Shown here: in pieces, positions 7,901 through 15,453 of the stretch
Numbering within the stretch: the stretch's first letter is position 1
How the letters are laid out: every line of letters begins with the position of its first letter
Source of the DNA: Dehalococcoidia bacterium
GTDB taxonomy: Bacteria > Chloroflexota > Dehalococcoidia > CAUJGQ01
Direction: 5' to 3'
Length of the DNA: 39,947 nt
NCBI GenBank assembly: GCA_035310145.1
Contig: DATGEL010000119.1
Coordinates: forward strand, 1 to 39,947
Position numbers and translations under genes: made by a program
The notes under the pieces: model-generated
Database searches by the model: none
What the model saw: only the letters and a program-made list of their open reading frames with translations
Told to the model about the DNA's origin: nothing

Positions 7901-8272
7901 ATGAGTGATGCACTCCAGACCGTGCAGGAGTTCTGCGCGGCCTGGTCAAAGCTGGACGCGGAGCTGCTGCTCGGCTACTTCGCCGAGGACGCGGTCTACC
8001 ACAACATTCCCATGCAGCCGATGCACGGACGCGAGGCCATTGGCGGCTTCCTGCGCCGGTTCACAGGGCAGGCGAGCGCGGCGCAGTTCGAGATGCTGCA
8101 CATCGCCGCCAGCGGCGATACGGTGCTGACCGAGCGCATCGACCGCTTCACCCTGGGCGAGCGACGGATCGCGCTGCCGGTGATGGGCGTCTTCGAGCTG
8201 CGCGACGGCAAGATCGCCGCCTGGCGCGACTACTTCGACCTGACCGACTGGCAGAAACAGTCGCGCGGTTGA
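7901..8272 (+). CDS. Limonene-1,2-epoxide hydrolase-like NTF2-fold protein
   Basis: A 123-residue NTF2/SnoaL-fold protein. The pocket residues match limonene-1,2-epoxide hydrolase of Rhodococcus: Tyr33 and Asn35 (YHNIP), Arg79 and Asp81 (ERIDRF), and an Asp in WRDYFD (110 or 113). The Tyr-to-Arg spacing of 46 equals that of the known enzyme (Tyr53, Arg99). That enzyme opens an epoxide with water by a single push-pull step; an epoxide-opening role is therefore a reasonable inference here, but SnoaL-fold proteins are versatile. GAGGAGG lies upstream of the ATG. It is the middle gene of the operon with the cyclase-like protein and the unknown 588-residue protein. Confidence 0.85.
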   Translation: MSDALQTVQEFCAAWSKLDAELLLGYFAEDAVYHNIPMQPMHGREAIGGFLRRFTGQASAAQFEMLHIAASGDTVLTERIDRFTLGERRIALPVMGVFELRDGKIAAWRDYFDLTDWQKQSRG

Positions 8273-8286
8273 GTGGGAGGCGCCTC

Positions 8287-10053
8287 GTGACGCAGGCGAC
8301 GTTCGCCTCGCTGCCGGGCGCGGACGGCGCCCGTTCGCCGCTGGATTCCGCCCTGCTCGCCGCGGGTGCCGGCAAGGATCAGGTCGAGCTTTATCTGCGC
8401 ACCTTCGGCACGCTGCTGCGCAGCTCGGGCGAGCTGCGCCTGCGCACGCTCGAGGCCACGCACATCGGCATGCACTCCAGCCTGCATTCAGGCGCGGGGC
8501 TTGCCGAGCCCGACCTCGGCGCCTTTATCTATGCCACGCAGCGACTGCCCTCCGTGATGCCGCGCGTGCGCCATGTGGTTATGGGCCAGACGCCGGAGAG
8601 CTTCGCGCAGGCGCTGGGGGAAGACGTTGGCGCCTGGCAGCAGGTGGCGGCGCCGGGCCGGCGACGGCGCTGCCACTTCGACGGGCGCGACTGCCTGGCC
8701 GTCTTCATCGCCAGCCAGTCGGACGTGGACGACCTGATCCCCACGCTGGTGGCCTGGCAGATCGAGTGGAACAAGCTGCACGCCCTGCTGCGCGGTTTCG
8801 CCACGGGCAATGGCCACGGCAGCGAGCCGGAGGCGGAGCCCTGGCGCCTGTTCGGCGGCGTGGCGGACGACTGGCGTCGCCTGCAGGCGATCTGGGGAAC
8901 AGGGTTTACGGCGCTGCTTGCCGACGTGGCGCGCGGCGACCTCAACCTGACGGTGCGGATGCTGGGCGGCACACACGTCGGCTACGCGCAGGCGACGGCG
9001 CGCTGGTGGCAGCCGATCGCCAACGCGATCGCGCGTGAGGGGCTGGACGGCCGTCCGATCTACTTCGTCTCCAGCAACACGCACAGCCTCGTCAACCTTC
9101 TCTCTGGCGTGGCGCTGCGCCACCAGGAGGCGATCATCGAGCACGTCGAGCAGGCGGGCGAGCGGGAGCTGGCCGAGGAGCTGGCGAAGCTGCGCTCCGG
9201 CGCCAGCCGCGGCAACTGGCACAACTTCCTCTATTACGCGGCCCGCAGCTTCTTCCGCGAGCGGCCCGAACGCCAGCAGTTGCGCCTGCGCGAGGAGCAC
9301 GCCCGTGGCATCGCCTTCGTGCCGCCGCACGCCGCGATCGAAGTGGCGGCGCAGATCATTGCGCTCGACCGCCTGCACCCGAAGGACCTCGACCCGCGAC
9401 TCGGCACCCTCTCCGCCGCGCGGCTGCGGGCAAGCCGGGCGATCGTCGTCAACATCGATTACCCGCTGGGCATGGCGGCCTACAACATCATGCGCGCGGT
9501 GATGGAGCGCACGGGGGAGCTGCGCGGCGTCTACGTGTTGGGCAAGGCGGCCACGCTCAACGCCAGCGTAGGCGACGTGATGATCCCCGACGTCGTGCAC
9601 GACGAGCACTCGATGAACACCTACTGGCTGGACAACTGCTTCAGCTACGAAGACGTCGGCCCGTTCCTGGTCTTCGGTTCGGCGCTGGATCACCAGCGGG
9701 CGGTAACGGTGAAGGGCACGTTTTTGCAGAACAAGGGCTATCTCGACCTCTACCACCGCGAGAGCTACACGGCGGTGGAGATGGAGGCAGGGCCATACTT
9801 GGACGCGCTCTACGAGGGAGCGCGGGCCGACCGCTATCCCGAAGGCCAGAGCATCAACTTCGCCAAGCTGCCCTTCGACCTCGGTGTGATCCACTACGCC
9901 TCCGACACGCCCTATACCCAGGCGCGTACGCTCGGCGCGCGGGCGCTGGACTACCGCGGCATCGACTCGACCTACGCCTCAGCCGTCGCCATCCTGCGGC
10001 GTGTGCTGGTGCGAGAGGGGGTGACCGCCGCGGCAGAACCCGCGAACCCCTGA
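8287..10053 (+). CDS. Unrecognised 588-residue protein with a nucleoside-phosphorylase-like C-terminal part
   Basis: I cannot name this family with confidence. The N-terminal two thirds look helical, with conserved-looking patches such as ATHIGMHSSLHSGAG, LGGTHVGYAQATARWW and YFVSSNTHSLVNLL. The last third resembles the purine nucleoside phosphorylase fold: a strand IVVNIDYPLGMAAYNIM, then GVYVLGKAATLNASVGDVMI (the VGD motif near residue 430), and YTAVEMEAGPYLDAL near 498, which mimics the EMEA substrate-binding motif. No signal peptide or membrane segment is seen. The GTG at 8287 has GGGAGG six bases upstream; a TTG at 8269 is an inferior start. It closes the operon with the cyclase-like and epoxide-hydrolase-like genes. 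A role in nucleoside or nucleotide-like metabolite turnover is only an inference. Confidence 0.75.
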   Translation: MTQATFASLPGADGARSPLDSALLAAGAGKDQVELYLRTFGTLLRSSGELRLRTLEATHIGMHSSLHSGAGLAEPDLGAFIYATQRLPSVMPRVRHVVMGQTPESFAQALGEDVGAWQQVAAPGRRRRCHFDGRDCLAVFIASQSDVDDLIPTLVAWQIEWNKLHALLRGFATGNGHGSEPEAEPWRLFGGVADDWRRLQAIWGTGFTALLADVARGDLNLTVRMLGGTHVGYAQATARWWQPIANAIAREGLDGRPIYFVSSNTHSLVNLLSGVALRHQEAIIEHVEQAGERELAEELAKLRSGASRGNWHNFLYYAARSFFRERPERQQLRLREEHARGIAFVPPHAAIEVAAQIIALDRLHPKDLDPRLGTLSAARLRASRAIVVNIDYPLGMAAYNIMRAVMERTGELRGVYVLGKAATLNASVGDVMIPDVVHDEHSMNTYWLDNCFSYEDVGPFLVFGSALDHQRAVTVKGTFLQNKGYLDLYHRESYTAVEMEAGPYLDALYEGARADRYPEGQSINFAKLPFDLGVIHYASDTPYTQARTLGARALDYRGIDSTYASAVAILRRVLVREGVTAAAEPANP

Positions 10054-10217
10054 CGCCAATCGATCGCACGACCGGGCACGACTGTTACTGTTCCGCCTCT
10101 CTCGCGTCGCTTCCGAACCTTTTCTATCTCTTTACGGTATGGTAGTGTCTCGGCAATCTTGCGCGGCGCCCCGCCTGCCTCCGTGTGCCGGCGTGGCCCG
10201 CTGCTAAGGACGTCGGA

Positions 10218-13200
10218 ATGCCGGCCAGAGCCTCGCACGGCGCATCTACACGCCCTTTGCCCCTCGCTCGCCTGATCGCCACACTCATCGTCGCCTTGGC
10301 AACGCTCGGCGCCACCATAAGGCACGCGAACCCGGTGCACGCGGCCGTCGTCAGCAGTCACGCCCTCGTCCTCACCTCCGCGCTGAACGCCGTGTCTTGT
10401 TTCGATACCAGCCGCTGCTACGCCGCGGGCGCGGGCGGCGTGGTCAGCCACACCAGCGACGGCGGCGCCAACTGGGACGTAAACGGCACGCCCACGTTTT
10501 CGACGCTCTACGGCATCGCCTGTGCCAGCGCCAACGCCTGCGTCGCGGTGGGCGCGGGCGGCGCGATCGCCGGCACGAGCAATGGCGGCGCCACCTGGAC
10601 GGCGCAGAGCAACAGCGCAACCGTGGATTTGAAGGCCGTGTCCTGCCTGAGCACAACGAGCTGCTACGCCGTGGGCGCGGGCGGCACGATCGTGGCGACG
10701 ACGAACGGAGCGAGCTGGTCGGCCCAGGCCAGCGGCACGACGCAGAACCTGTTCGGCATCGCCTGCCCGGGCGGCACGACCTGCGTGGCCGTCGGCGCCG
10801 CGGGCACGATCCTGCTGACGACCGACGGCAGCACCTGGCTGCCGCAGGCCAGCAACACGACGGCGCAGCTCAACGCCGTCGCCTGCGTGCCATTCACCAC
10901 CACCTGCTACGCGGTGGGCGGCGGCAGCGTCTTCACCAAGACGAGCGACGGCACGAGCTGGAGCGCCGGCACCATTCTGCAAAACGGCTTCACCTTCAAC
11001 GCCATCTCCTGCGCCGCGGCCTCGACCTGTGTGGCCGCGGGGCAGTTTGGCTTCCTCTTCATGACCACCGACGGCTCGACCTGGAACAGCCAGGTGAGTC
11101 ACACCACGCTCACGCTATCGGGCATCGCCTGCCCCTCGACCGTCACCTGCTTCGTGACAGAGCCGAACGGCACGATCCTGGCCACAGTTAACGCGGGCAC
11201 GAACTGGAACGCCGAGACCCCCGCCTATGCCGGTCAGGTCGATGCCGTCGCCTGCCCCAGCGCCACGGTCTGCTACGCCGCCGGCGGGGTGATCGGCGGC
11301 ACGACCGACGGCGGCTCGACCTGGTCGCTTTTCACCACGGCGCAGGACAGCGTGCTGCACGACATTGCCTGTCCCTCGACCTCGAACTGCGCCGCTGTGG
11401 GCAGCAGCGGTCGCATCTACTCGACCGCGGACGGCGGCGCGAGCTGGACCCTGCTTGCGCCATTCCCCAACGCGCTCAACGGCGTCGCCTGCCCGACGGT
11501 TTCGGTCTGCTACGCCGTCGGCGCCGGCGGTCTGATCGAGACCAACGCCGGCGGTTCCTGGCGCGGCGACAACAGCCCCACGATCCAGTCGCTTGCCGGT
11601 GTCGCCTGCACGGGAGCGACGGCCTGCGTCGCGGTGGGCGCAGCGGGCACGGTCGTGCGCACACTCGACGGCACGCACTGGAGCGTCGTTGCCGTGGGCG
11701 TCACCGTCGATCTCGTCAGCATCGCCTGCGCGCCCGGCGGCGTCTGCTACGCCCTGCCCGGCCTCGCCAACAGCGCCTTCCTCAAGTCGATCGACGGCGG
11801 CGCAAGCTGGTCCGGCGGCAGCTTCGCGCCGGCGCCAACGCCGTTGCGCATGGCGTGCCCGGCGATGCCGGTCTGCCTCGCGCCCGCGTGGAACGGCGTC
11901 TCAAGCCTGATCCTGAGCTCGGGCGATCAGGGCAACACCTGGTCGCAGCAATCGCTCGGCAGCACCGAACGGCTTCTCTCCGTCGCCTGTCCCACGCTCA
12001 CGCTCTGCGCCTTCGGCACCGACGCCGGTCATATCTTCCTGGCAACCAGCCCGGCGACCACGCTCTCGCTCGGCGTGTCCCCGAATCCGGCCGCCGCGGG
12101 CCAGCCGCTGACGCTCACCGCGACGCTGTCGGCCTGCCCTTCATCACCCGGCGGCAGCGTCGCCTTCTTCGACGGCCTGGCGCTGCTCGGCTCGGCGCCG
12201 ATCTCCGCCGGGCAGGCGCAGCTCTCGACCGGTGGACTTGCGGGCGGCGCGCACCAGCTCTCGGCAAGCTACGGCGGCGACGCGAACTGCGGCGCGGCCG
12301 TCTCGAACACGTTGAACGAGGGTGTGGCGCCGGCCACGCCGACCCCAACCGCGCCGCCGCCGGGCGCCAGCGGCCTGAGCACGACGCCGACGCTGAGCTG
12401 GACCAATCCCGCGGGCGCCGCCTCCTTCAACATCGCGATCAGCGACACCACGGCGAGTCAGACGCTTGCGGGCCTGAGCAGCGCCGCAGCGTCACTCGTC
12501 GTGCCGGTCAGCGAAGGGCTGGTGCTCGCGCATCAGTACTCGTGGTCGGTCCAGGCGTGCAACGCGATCGGCTGCTCGCCGTTCTCGTCGGCGATAAGTT
12601 TCACCACTGCAGCCGCGCCGCCAGGAGCGGTGCAGCTCCTCTCGCCGCTCGAAGGCGCCACGAACGTGAGCTTCACCCCGACCCTGAGCTGGAGCGCGCC
12701 GAGCGGAGCCATCGCCGGCACGACGCAGTACACCGCCTATATCTGGGATCCGCAGCTCGGCGTGATGAAGTTCCAGCAATCCACGAGCGCGCTCAGCATC
12801 GGCGTGCCGGCCGCGTCGGCGCTGCAAGGCGGCGTGTTCTACTACTGGACGGTGCAGGCCTGCAACGGCGGCGCCTGTGGACCACTCGCCCGCTGGCTCG
12901 GCTTCACCACGGCCGCAGCGCTCGGCGCGCCGGGCCTCAGCAGCCCGCTTGAAGGGGCCACCAACGTCAGCACCACGCCCACGGTCCAATGGACGGCTGC
13001 CGGCGGCGCCGCGAACGGCGTCACGCAGTACACCGTCTTCATCTGGGATCCGAATCCCGGCGCGATGGTCTTCCAGCAGACGACGACGGCGCTCAGCCTC
13101 TCCGTGCCGCCCGCGGCGGCGCTGCAAGGGAGCCGTTTCTACTACTACACCGTGCAGGCCTGCGACGGCGCGAGCTGCGGTCCGCTGGCGCGCTGGGAAG

Positions 13201-13820
13201 GCTTCACCACGGCCGCGAGCAGCGGTCCCGGCGTCGTGACGCTCACCCAGCCGCCGGAAGGCGCCACCGGCGTCAGCCTGACGCCGGCGCTGCAATGGGC
13301 CGCTCCCACAGGCGCTGTCTCGGGCACGACGCGCTACACGGCCTCCGTCTGGGACCCGGCGGCCGGCGTGATGCGCTTCCAGCAGACGACCACCGCACTG
13401 GACATAGATGTGCCGGGCAGCGCCGGGCTGGTGTTGGGCCACTTCTATTACTGGACCGTGCAGGCCTGCAACGGCACAGACTGCGGCCCGCTGGCGCGCT
13501 GGGAAGGCTTCACCACGGTGAGCGGCCTCGGCGCGCCGCTGTTGCGTGGACCCGCCGAAGGCGCCACCGGCGTTGGTGTGACGCCGACCATCAACTGGCT
13601 GGCGCCCAGCGGCGCCTCACCCGGGACAACGCAGTACACCGTCTTCGTCTGGGATCCGGCGGTGGGCGTAATGAAGTTCCAGCAGACGACGACGGCGCTG
13701 CTGCTCCCCGTGCCCTTCAGCGCCGGCCTGGTCAGCGGCCACTTTTACTACTACACGGTGCAGGCCTGCAACGGCGGCACCTGCGGGCCACTCGCGCGCT
13801 GGGAGGGCTTCACGAGTTAG
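10218..13820 (+). CDS. Large secreted protein: 14 cysteine-paired propeller repeats, Ig-like domain, five Fn3-like repeats
   Basis: A 1200-residue exported protein. Residues 1-43 form a signal peptide (basic start, LIATLIVALATLG core, cleavage near VHA). Residues about 57-600 hold 14 repeats of about 43 residues, each with VAC or IAC, a second Cys 6-7 residues later, AVGAGGTI and a TTDGSTW-like turn; this is the YCF48/BNR beta-propeller style. Residues about 614-705 are a bacterial Ig-like (Big_3) domain, followed by a Thr/Pro linker and five fibronectin-III-like repeats to the end. There is no sortase motif, C-terminal anchor or catalytic motif. The ATG at 10218 has AAGGA seven bases upstream; the in-frame GTG at 10185 does not. 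An adhesive or glycan-binding surface role is inference. Confidence 0.88.
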   Translation: MPARASHGASTRPLPLARLIATLIVALATLGATIRHANPVHAAVVSSHALVLTSALNAVSCFDTSRCYAAGAGGVVSHTSDGGANWDVNGTPTFSTLYGIACASANACVAVGAGGAIAGTSNGGATWTAQSNSATVDLKAVSCLSTTSCYAVGAGGTIVATTNGASWSAQASGTTQNLFGIACPGGTTCVAVGAAGTILLTTDGSTWLPQASNTTAQLNAVACVPFTTTCYAVGGGSVFTKTSDGTSWSAGTILQNGFTFNAISCAAASTCVAAGQFGFLFMTTDGSTWNSQVSHTTLTLSGIACPSTVTCFVTEPNGTILATVNAGTNWNAETPAYAGQVDAVACPSATVCYAAGGVIGGTTDGGSTWSLFTTAQDSVLHDIACPSTSNCAAVGSSGRIYSTADGGASWTLLAPFPNALNGVACPTVSVCYAVGAGGLIETNAGGSWRGDNSPTIQSLAGVACTGATACVAVGAAGTVVRTLDGTHWSVVAVGVTVDLVSIACAPGGVCYALPGLANSAFLKSIDGGASWSGGSFAPAPTPLRMACPAMPVCLAPAWNGVSSLILSSGDQGNTWSQQSLGSTERLLSVACPTLTLCAFGTDAGHIFLATSPATTLSLGVSPNPAAAGQPLTLTATLSACPSSPGGSVAFFDGLALLGSAPISAGQAQLSTGGLAGGAHQLSASYGGDANCGAAVSNTLNEGVAPATPTPTAPPPGASGLSTTPTLSWTNPAGAASFNIAISDTTASQTLAGLSSAAASLVVPVSEGLVLAHQYSWSVQACNAIGCSPFSSAISFTTAAAPPGAVQLLSPLEGATNVSFTPTLSWSAPSGAIAGTTQYTAYIWDPQLGVMKFQQSTSALSIGVPAASALQGGVFYYWTVQACNGGACGPLARWLGFTTAAALGAPGLSSPLEGATNVSTTPTVQWTAAGGAANGVTQYTVFIWDPNPGAMVFQQTTTALSLSVPPAAALQGSRFYYYTVQACDGASCGPLARWEGFTTAASSGPGVVTLTQPPEGATGVSLTPALQWAAPTGAVSGTTRYTASVWDPAAGVMRFQQTTTALDIDVPGSAGLVLGHFYYWTVQACNGTDCGPLARWEGFTTVSGLGAPLLRGPAEGATGVGVTPTINWLAPSGASPGTTQYTVFVWDPAVGVMKFQQTTTALLLPVPFSAGLVSGHFYYYTVQACNGGTCGPLARWEGFTS
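10380..12030 (+). repeat. 14 in-frame propeller-type repeats with paired cysteines
   Basis: The coding sequence repeats about every 120-135 bases. Each unit has a V/I-A/S-C start, a second Cys after 6-7 residues, a glycine-rich AVGxxG strand and a DGxxW turn. I count 14 units; units 12-14 are more divergent. Fourteen suits two seven-bladed propellers with a likely disulphide in each blade (inference). Confidence 0.75.
12622..13817 (+). repeat. Four near-identical Fn3-like coding repeats of 300-306 bases
   Basis: Four units of about 100 residues each contain EGATNVS or EGATGVS, TTQYTxFIWDP, FQQTTTAL, FYYYTVQAC and CGPLARWEGFTT. The EGAT segments start at 12651, 12951, 13257 and 13557. A fifth, more diverged unit precedes them at about 12330-12610. 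The similarity at DNA level suggests recent unequal duplication. Confidence 0.85.
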
Positions 13821-13858
13821 CCGTCGCGCCGCGATCGCGCCCGGCGCCACGGCGGCGC

Positions 13859-13884
13859 ATGGCGTATGGCATATGGCGTATAAT
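13859..13884 (+). promoter_or_regulatory. Promoter with triple 7-bp tandem motif before TATAAT
   Basis: ATGGCGT (13859), ATGGCAT (13866) and ATGGCGT (13873) lie head to tail and run directly into a perfect TATAAT (13879-13884). No -35 box is present, so the tandem motif may be an activator site. The transcript would start near 13891 and lead into the structured leader before the MFS gene at 14146. Confidence 0.5.
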
Positions 13885-13890
13885 GAAGCC

Positions 13891-14021
13891 GGAGGTACTC
13901 CCCGGGTGGTGAGCACCGGCACCGGCATCCTACAACCCCGGGCGTAGAGGGCGCCCGGCCGGGTTTGCCCGGCCGCCGAGCCTCACGCCTCGCCGCGAGC
14001 AGCAGTTCTTCGCGGCGTTTT
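13891..14021 (+). ncRNA. Candidate structured leader RNA or small RNA
   Basis: Between the TATAAT box and the intrinsic terminator lie about 130 bases with strong folding potential: GGAG-GTA-CTCC at the 5' end, GGTG/CACC, two CCCGGG blocks able to pair with each other, a perfect 8-bp hairpin CGGCCGGG-TTTG-CCCGGCCG (13956-13975) and the terminator stem. I do not recognise it as a known riboswitch class. It could be a regulated leader of the exporter gene, with the terminator as its off switch, or a free-standing small RNA. Confidence 0.4.
13991..14021 (+). terminator. Intrinsic terminator or attenuator upstream of the MFS exporter gene
   Basis: CGCCGCGA (13991-13998) pairs perfectly with TCGCGGCG (14010-14017) across an 11-base loop and is followed by TTTT (14018-14021). 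It lies 124 bases before the next start codon and after the strong promoter, so it could attenuate the downstream gene rather than only end the upstream one. Confidence 0.6.
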
Positions 14022-14145
14022 CGTGTGTCCGAAGTTCCGGCATCTTCCCTCTGCGCTCCTCCTCGATCGGCCGCCAGCGCGGTCGGGACGGCGGTCATTC
14101 CGCGCGTCGCCGGCAGAACCGTACTCGCCCACGAGGAGCGTTTGC

Positions 14146-15450
14146 ATGCATCCCCGTCGAACCGGACTCTGGCGCCACGCCGACTTTTTGCGGTTGTGGG
14201 CCGGACAGACCACTTCGCAGTTCGGCTCGTTGGTCGGCGGCGTCGCCTTGCAATTCACCGCGATTCTCTGGTTGCACGCCGGCGCGGCGCAGGTCAGCCT
14301 GCTCGCGGCCTGCCAGTTCGCGCCCGCGGCTGTCTGCGGCCTCTTCGCGGGGGCCTGGGTGGACCGACTGCGCCGCCGGCCCCTGATGATCGCCGCCGAC
14401 AGCGGCCGCGCCCTGGCCCTGGCCAGCGTGCCGCTGACCGCGCTGCTCGGCTCGCTCTCCTTGCCGCAGCTCTACGCCGTCGCCTGCTTGAACAGCGGCC
14501 TCGGCGTGCTGTTCGAGTCGGCCTACGAAGCCTACCTGCCCACGTTGCTGCCAGCCGAGCAGATCGTCGCCGCAAACAGCACCCTCACCGCCAGCGCCTC
14601 CGTGGCCGAGTTCGGCGCCTTCAGCGCCGGCGGCTGGCTGGTGCAACTGTTCAGCTCCCCAGCCACGGTGCTGATCGACGCGCTCTCCTTCGGCGTGTCG
14701 GCCGCGTCGCTTGCCGCGATTCGTGCGCCCGAGGGACCGCCGCCGGCGCCGGAGCAGCGCGAGCCGTTGCGCCGCGAGATCACGGAGGGCGCCCGCACGA
14801 TTTGGCGGCAGCCGTTGCTGCGCGCCCTCGCCGGCGTGCACATGCTGCTCGAGTGCGGCGGCCGGATCATCGGCGCCGTGATCCTCCTCTATCTCAGCCG
14901 CGAAGCGGGGTTTGGCGCCGGCGCCCAGGGGATGATCTTCGCTATCGGCGGTCTCACGGCGCTGGCGGGCGCGGCCGCGGCCGGGCGCGAGCGCTGGTTT
15001 GGCGGGCTGGGCCGGGCGCTGACGGTTGCCGTCCTGCTGCGCGTGGCCGGCATCATCTGCGTCGCGCTTACGACGAGCGTCTCGCTGCTCGGCGTCCTGC
15101 TGCTCGTGGCCAGCCAGTGCATCAGCGACCCCGGCTACGCCTTCTTCGAGATCAACGCCGTCAGTCTGCGCCAGACGGTCACGCCGGCACACCTGCTGGG
15201 CCGGGTGAGCGCCACGCTGCGGGTGCTCGACTTCGCCGCCATGCTGGCGGGCACCGCGCTTGCCGGCGTGCTGGGCCAGTTGATCGGCCTGCAAGGCACG
15301 CTGTTCGTGGCGACCGGGGTCGTGGCCGGTGCGGCCCTGGCGCTGATGCTCAGCCCGATCGCGAGGCTGCACACCATGCCCGAGCCGCCGGCGCTTGCCC
15401 GCACGCACGGCCGCGGCTTGTCTGAGACGGGGGGCGGTTGGTTAGACTGA
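14146..15450 (+). CDS. MFS exporter (EntS/MFS_3-like)
   Basis: A 434-residue, about 12-helix transporter. The first helix begins DFLRLWAGQTTSQFGSLVGGVALQF, typical of the exporter subgroup that includes enterobactin exporter EntS and macrolide pumps. The loop AGAWVDRLRRRPLMIAADSGRAL matches motif A (G-x-x-x-D-R-x-x-R-R), and ASASVAEFGAFSAGGWL fits the motif C region. The start is the ATG at 14146 with GAGGAG eight bases upstream; the frame is open to 14023 but that extension is not protein-like. The gene follows a possible attenuator leader. It abuts the sedolisin gene with 3 bases between stop and start. Substrate is unknown. Confidence 0.88.
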   Translation: MHPRRTGLWRHADFLRLWAGQTTSQFGSLVGGVALQFTAILWLHAGAAQVSLLAACQFAPAAVCGLFAGAWVDRLRRRPLMIAADSGRALALASVPLTALLGSLSLPQLYAVACLNSGLGVLFESAYEAYLPTLLPAEQIVAANSTLTASASVAEFGAFSAGGWLVQLFSSPATVLIDALSFGVSAASLAAIRAPEGPPPAPEQREPLRREITEGARTIWRQPLLRALAGVHMLLECGGRIIGAVILLYLSREAGFGAGAQGMIFAIGGLTALAGAAAAGRERWFGGLGRALTVAVLLRVAGIICVALTTSVSLLGVLLLVASQCISDPGYAFFEINAVSLRQTVTPAHLLGRVSATLRVLDFAAMLAGTALAGVLGQLIGLQGTLFVATGVVAGAALALMLSPIARLHTMPEPPALARTHGRGLSETGGGWLD

Positions 15451-15453
15451 CAT

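Noticed and set aside
10380-13817. CRISPR or satellite array
   Set aside because: Periodicity of about 130 and 300 bases is in-frame protein repeats with diverged DNA, not short identical repeats with unique spacers.
13965-15425. 486-codon plus-strand frame overlapping the MFS exporter
   Set aside because: Shifted shadow of the exporter gene, Arg-rich and without membrane helices.
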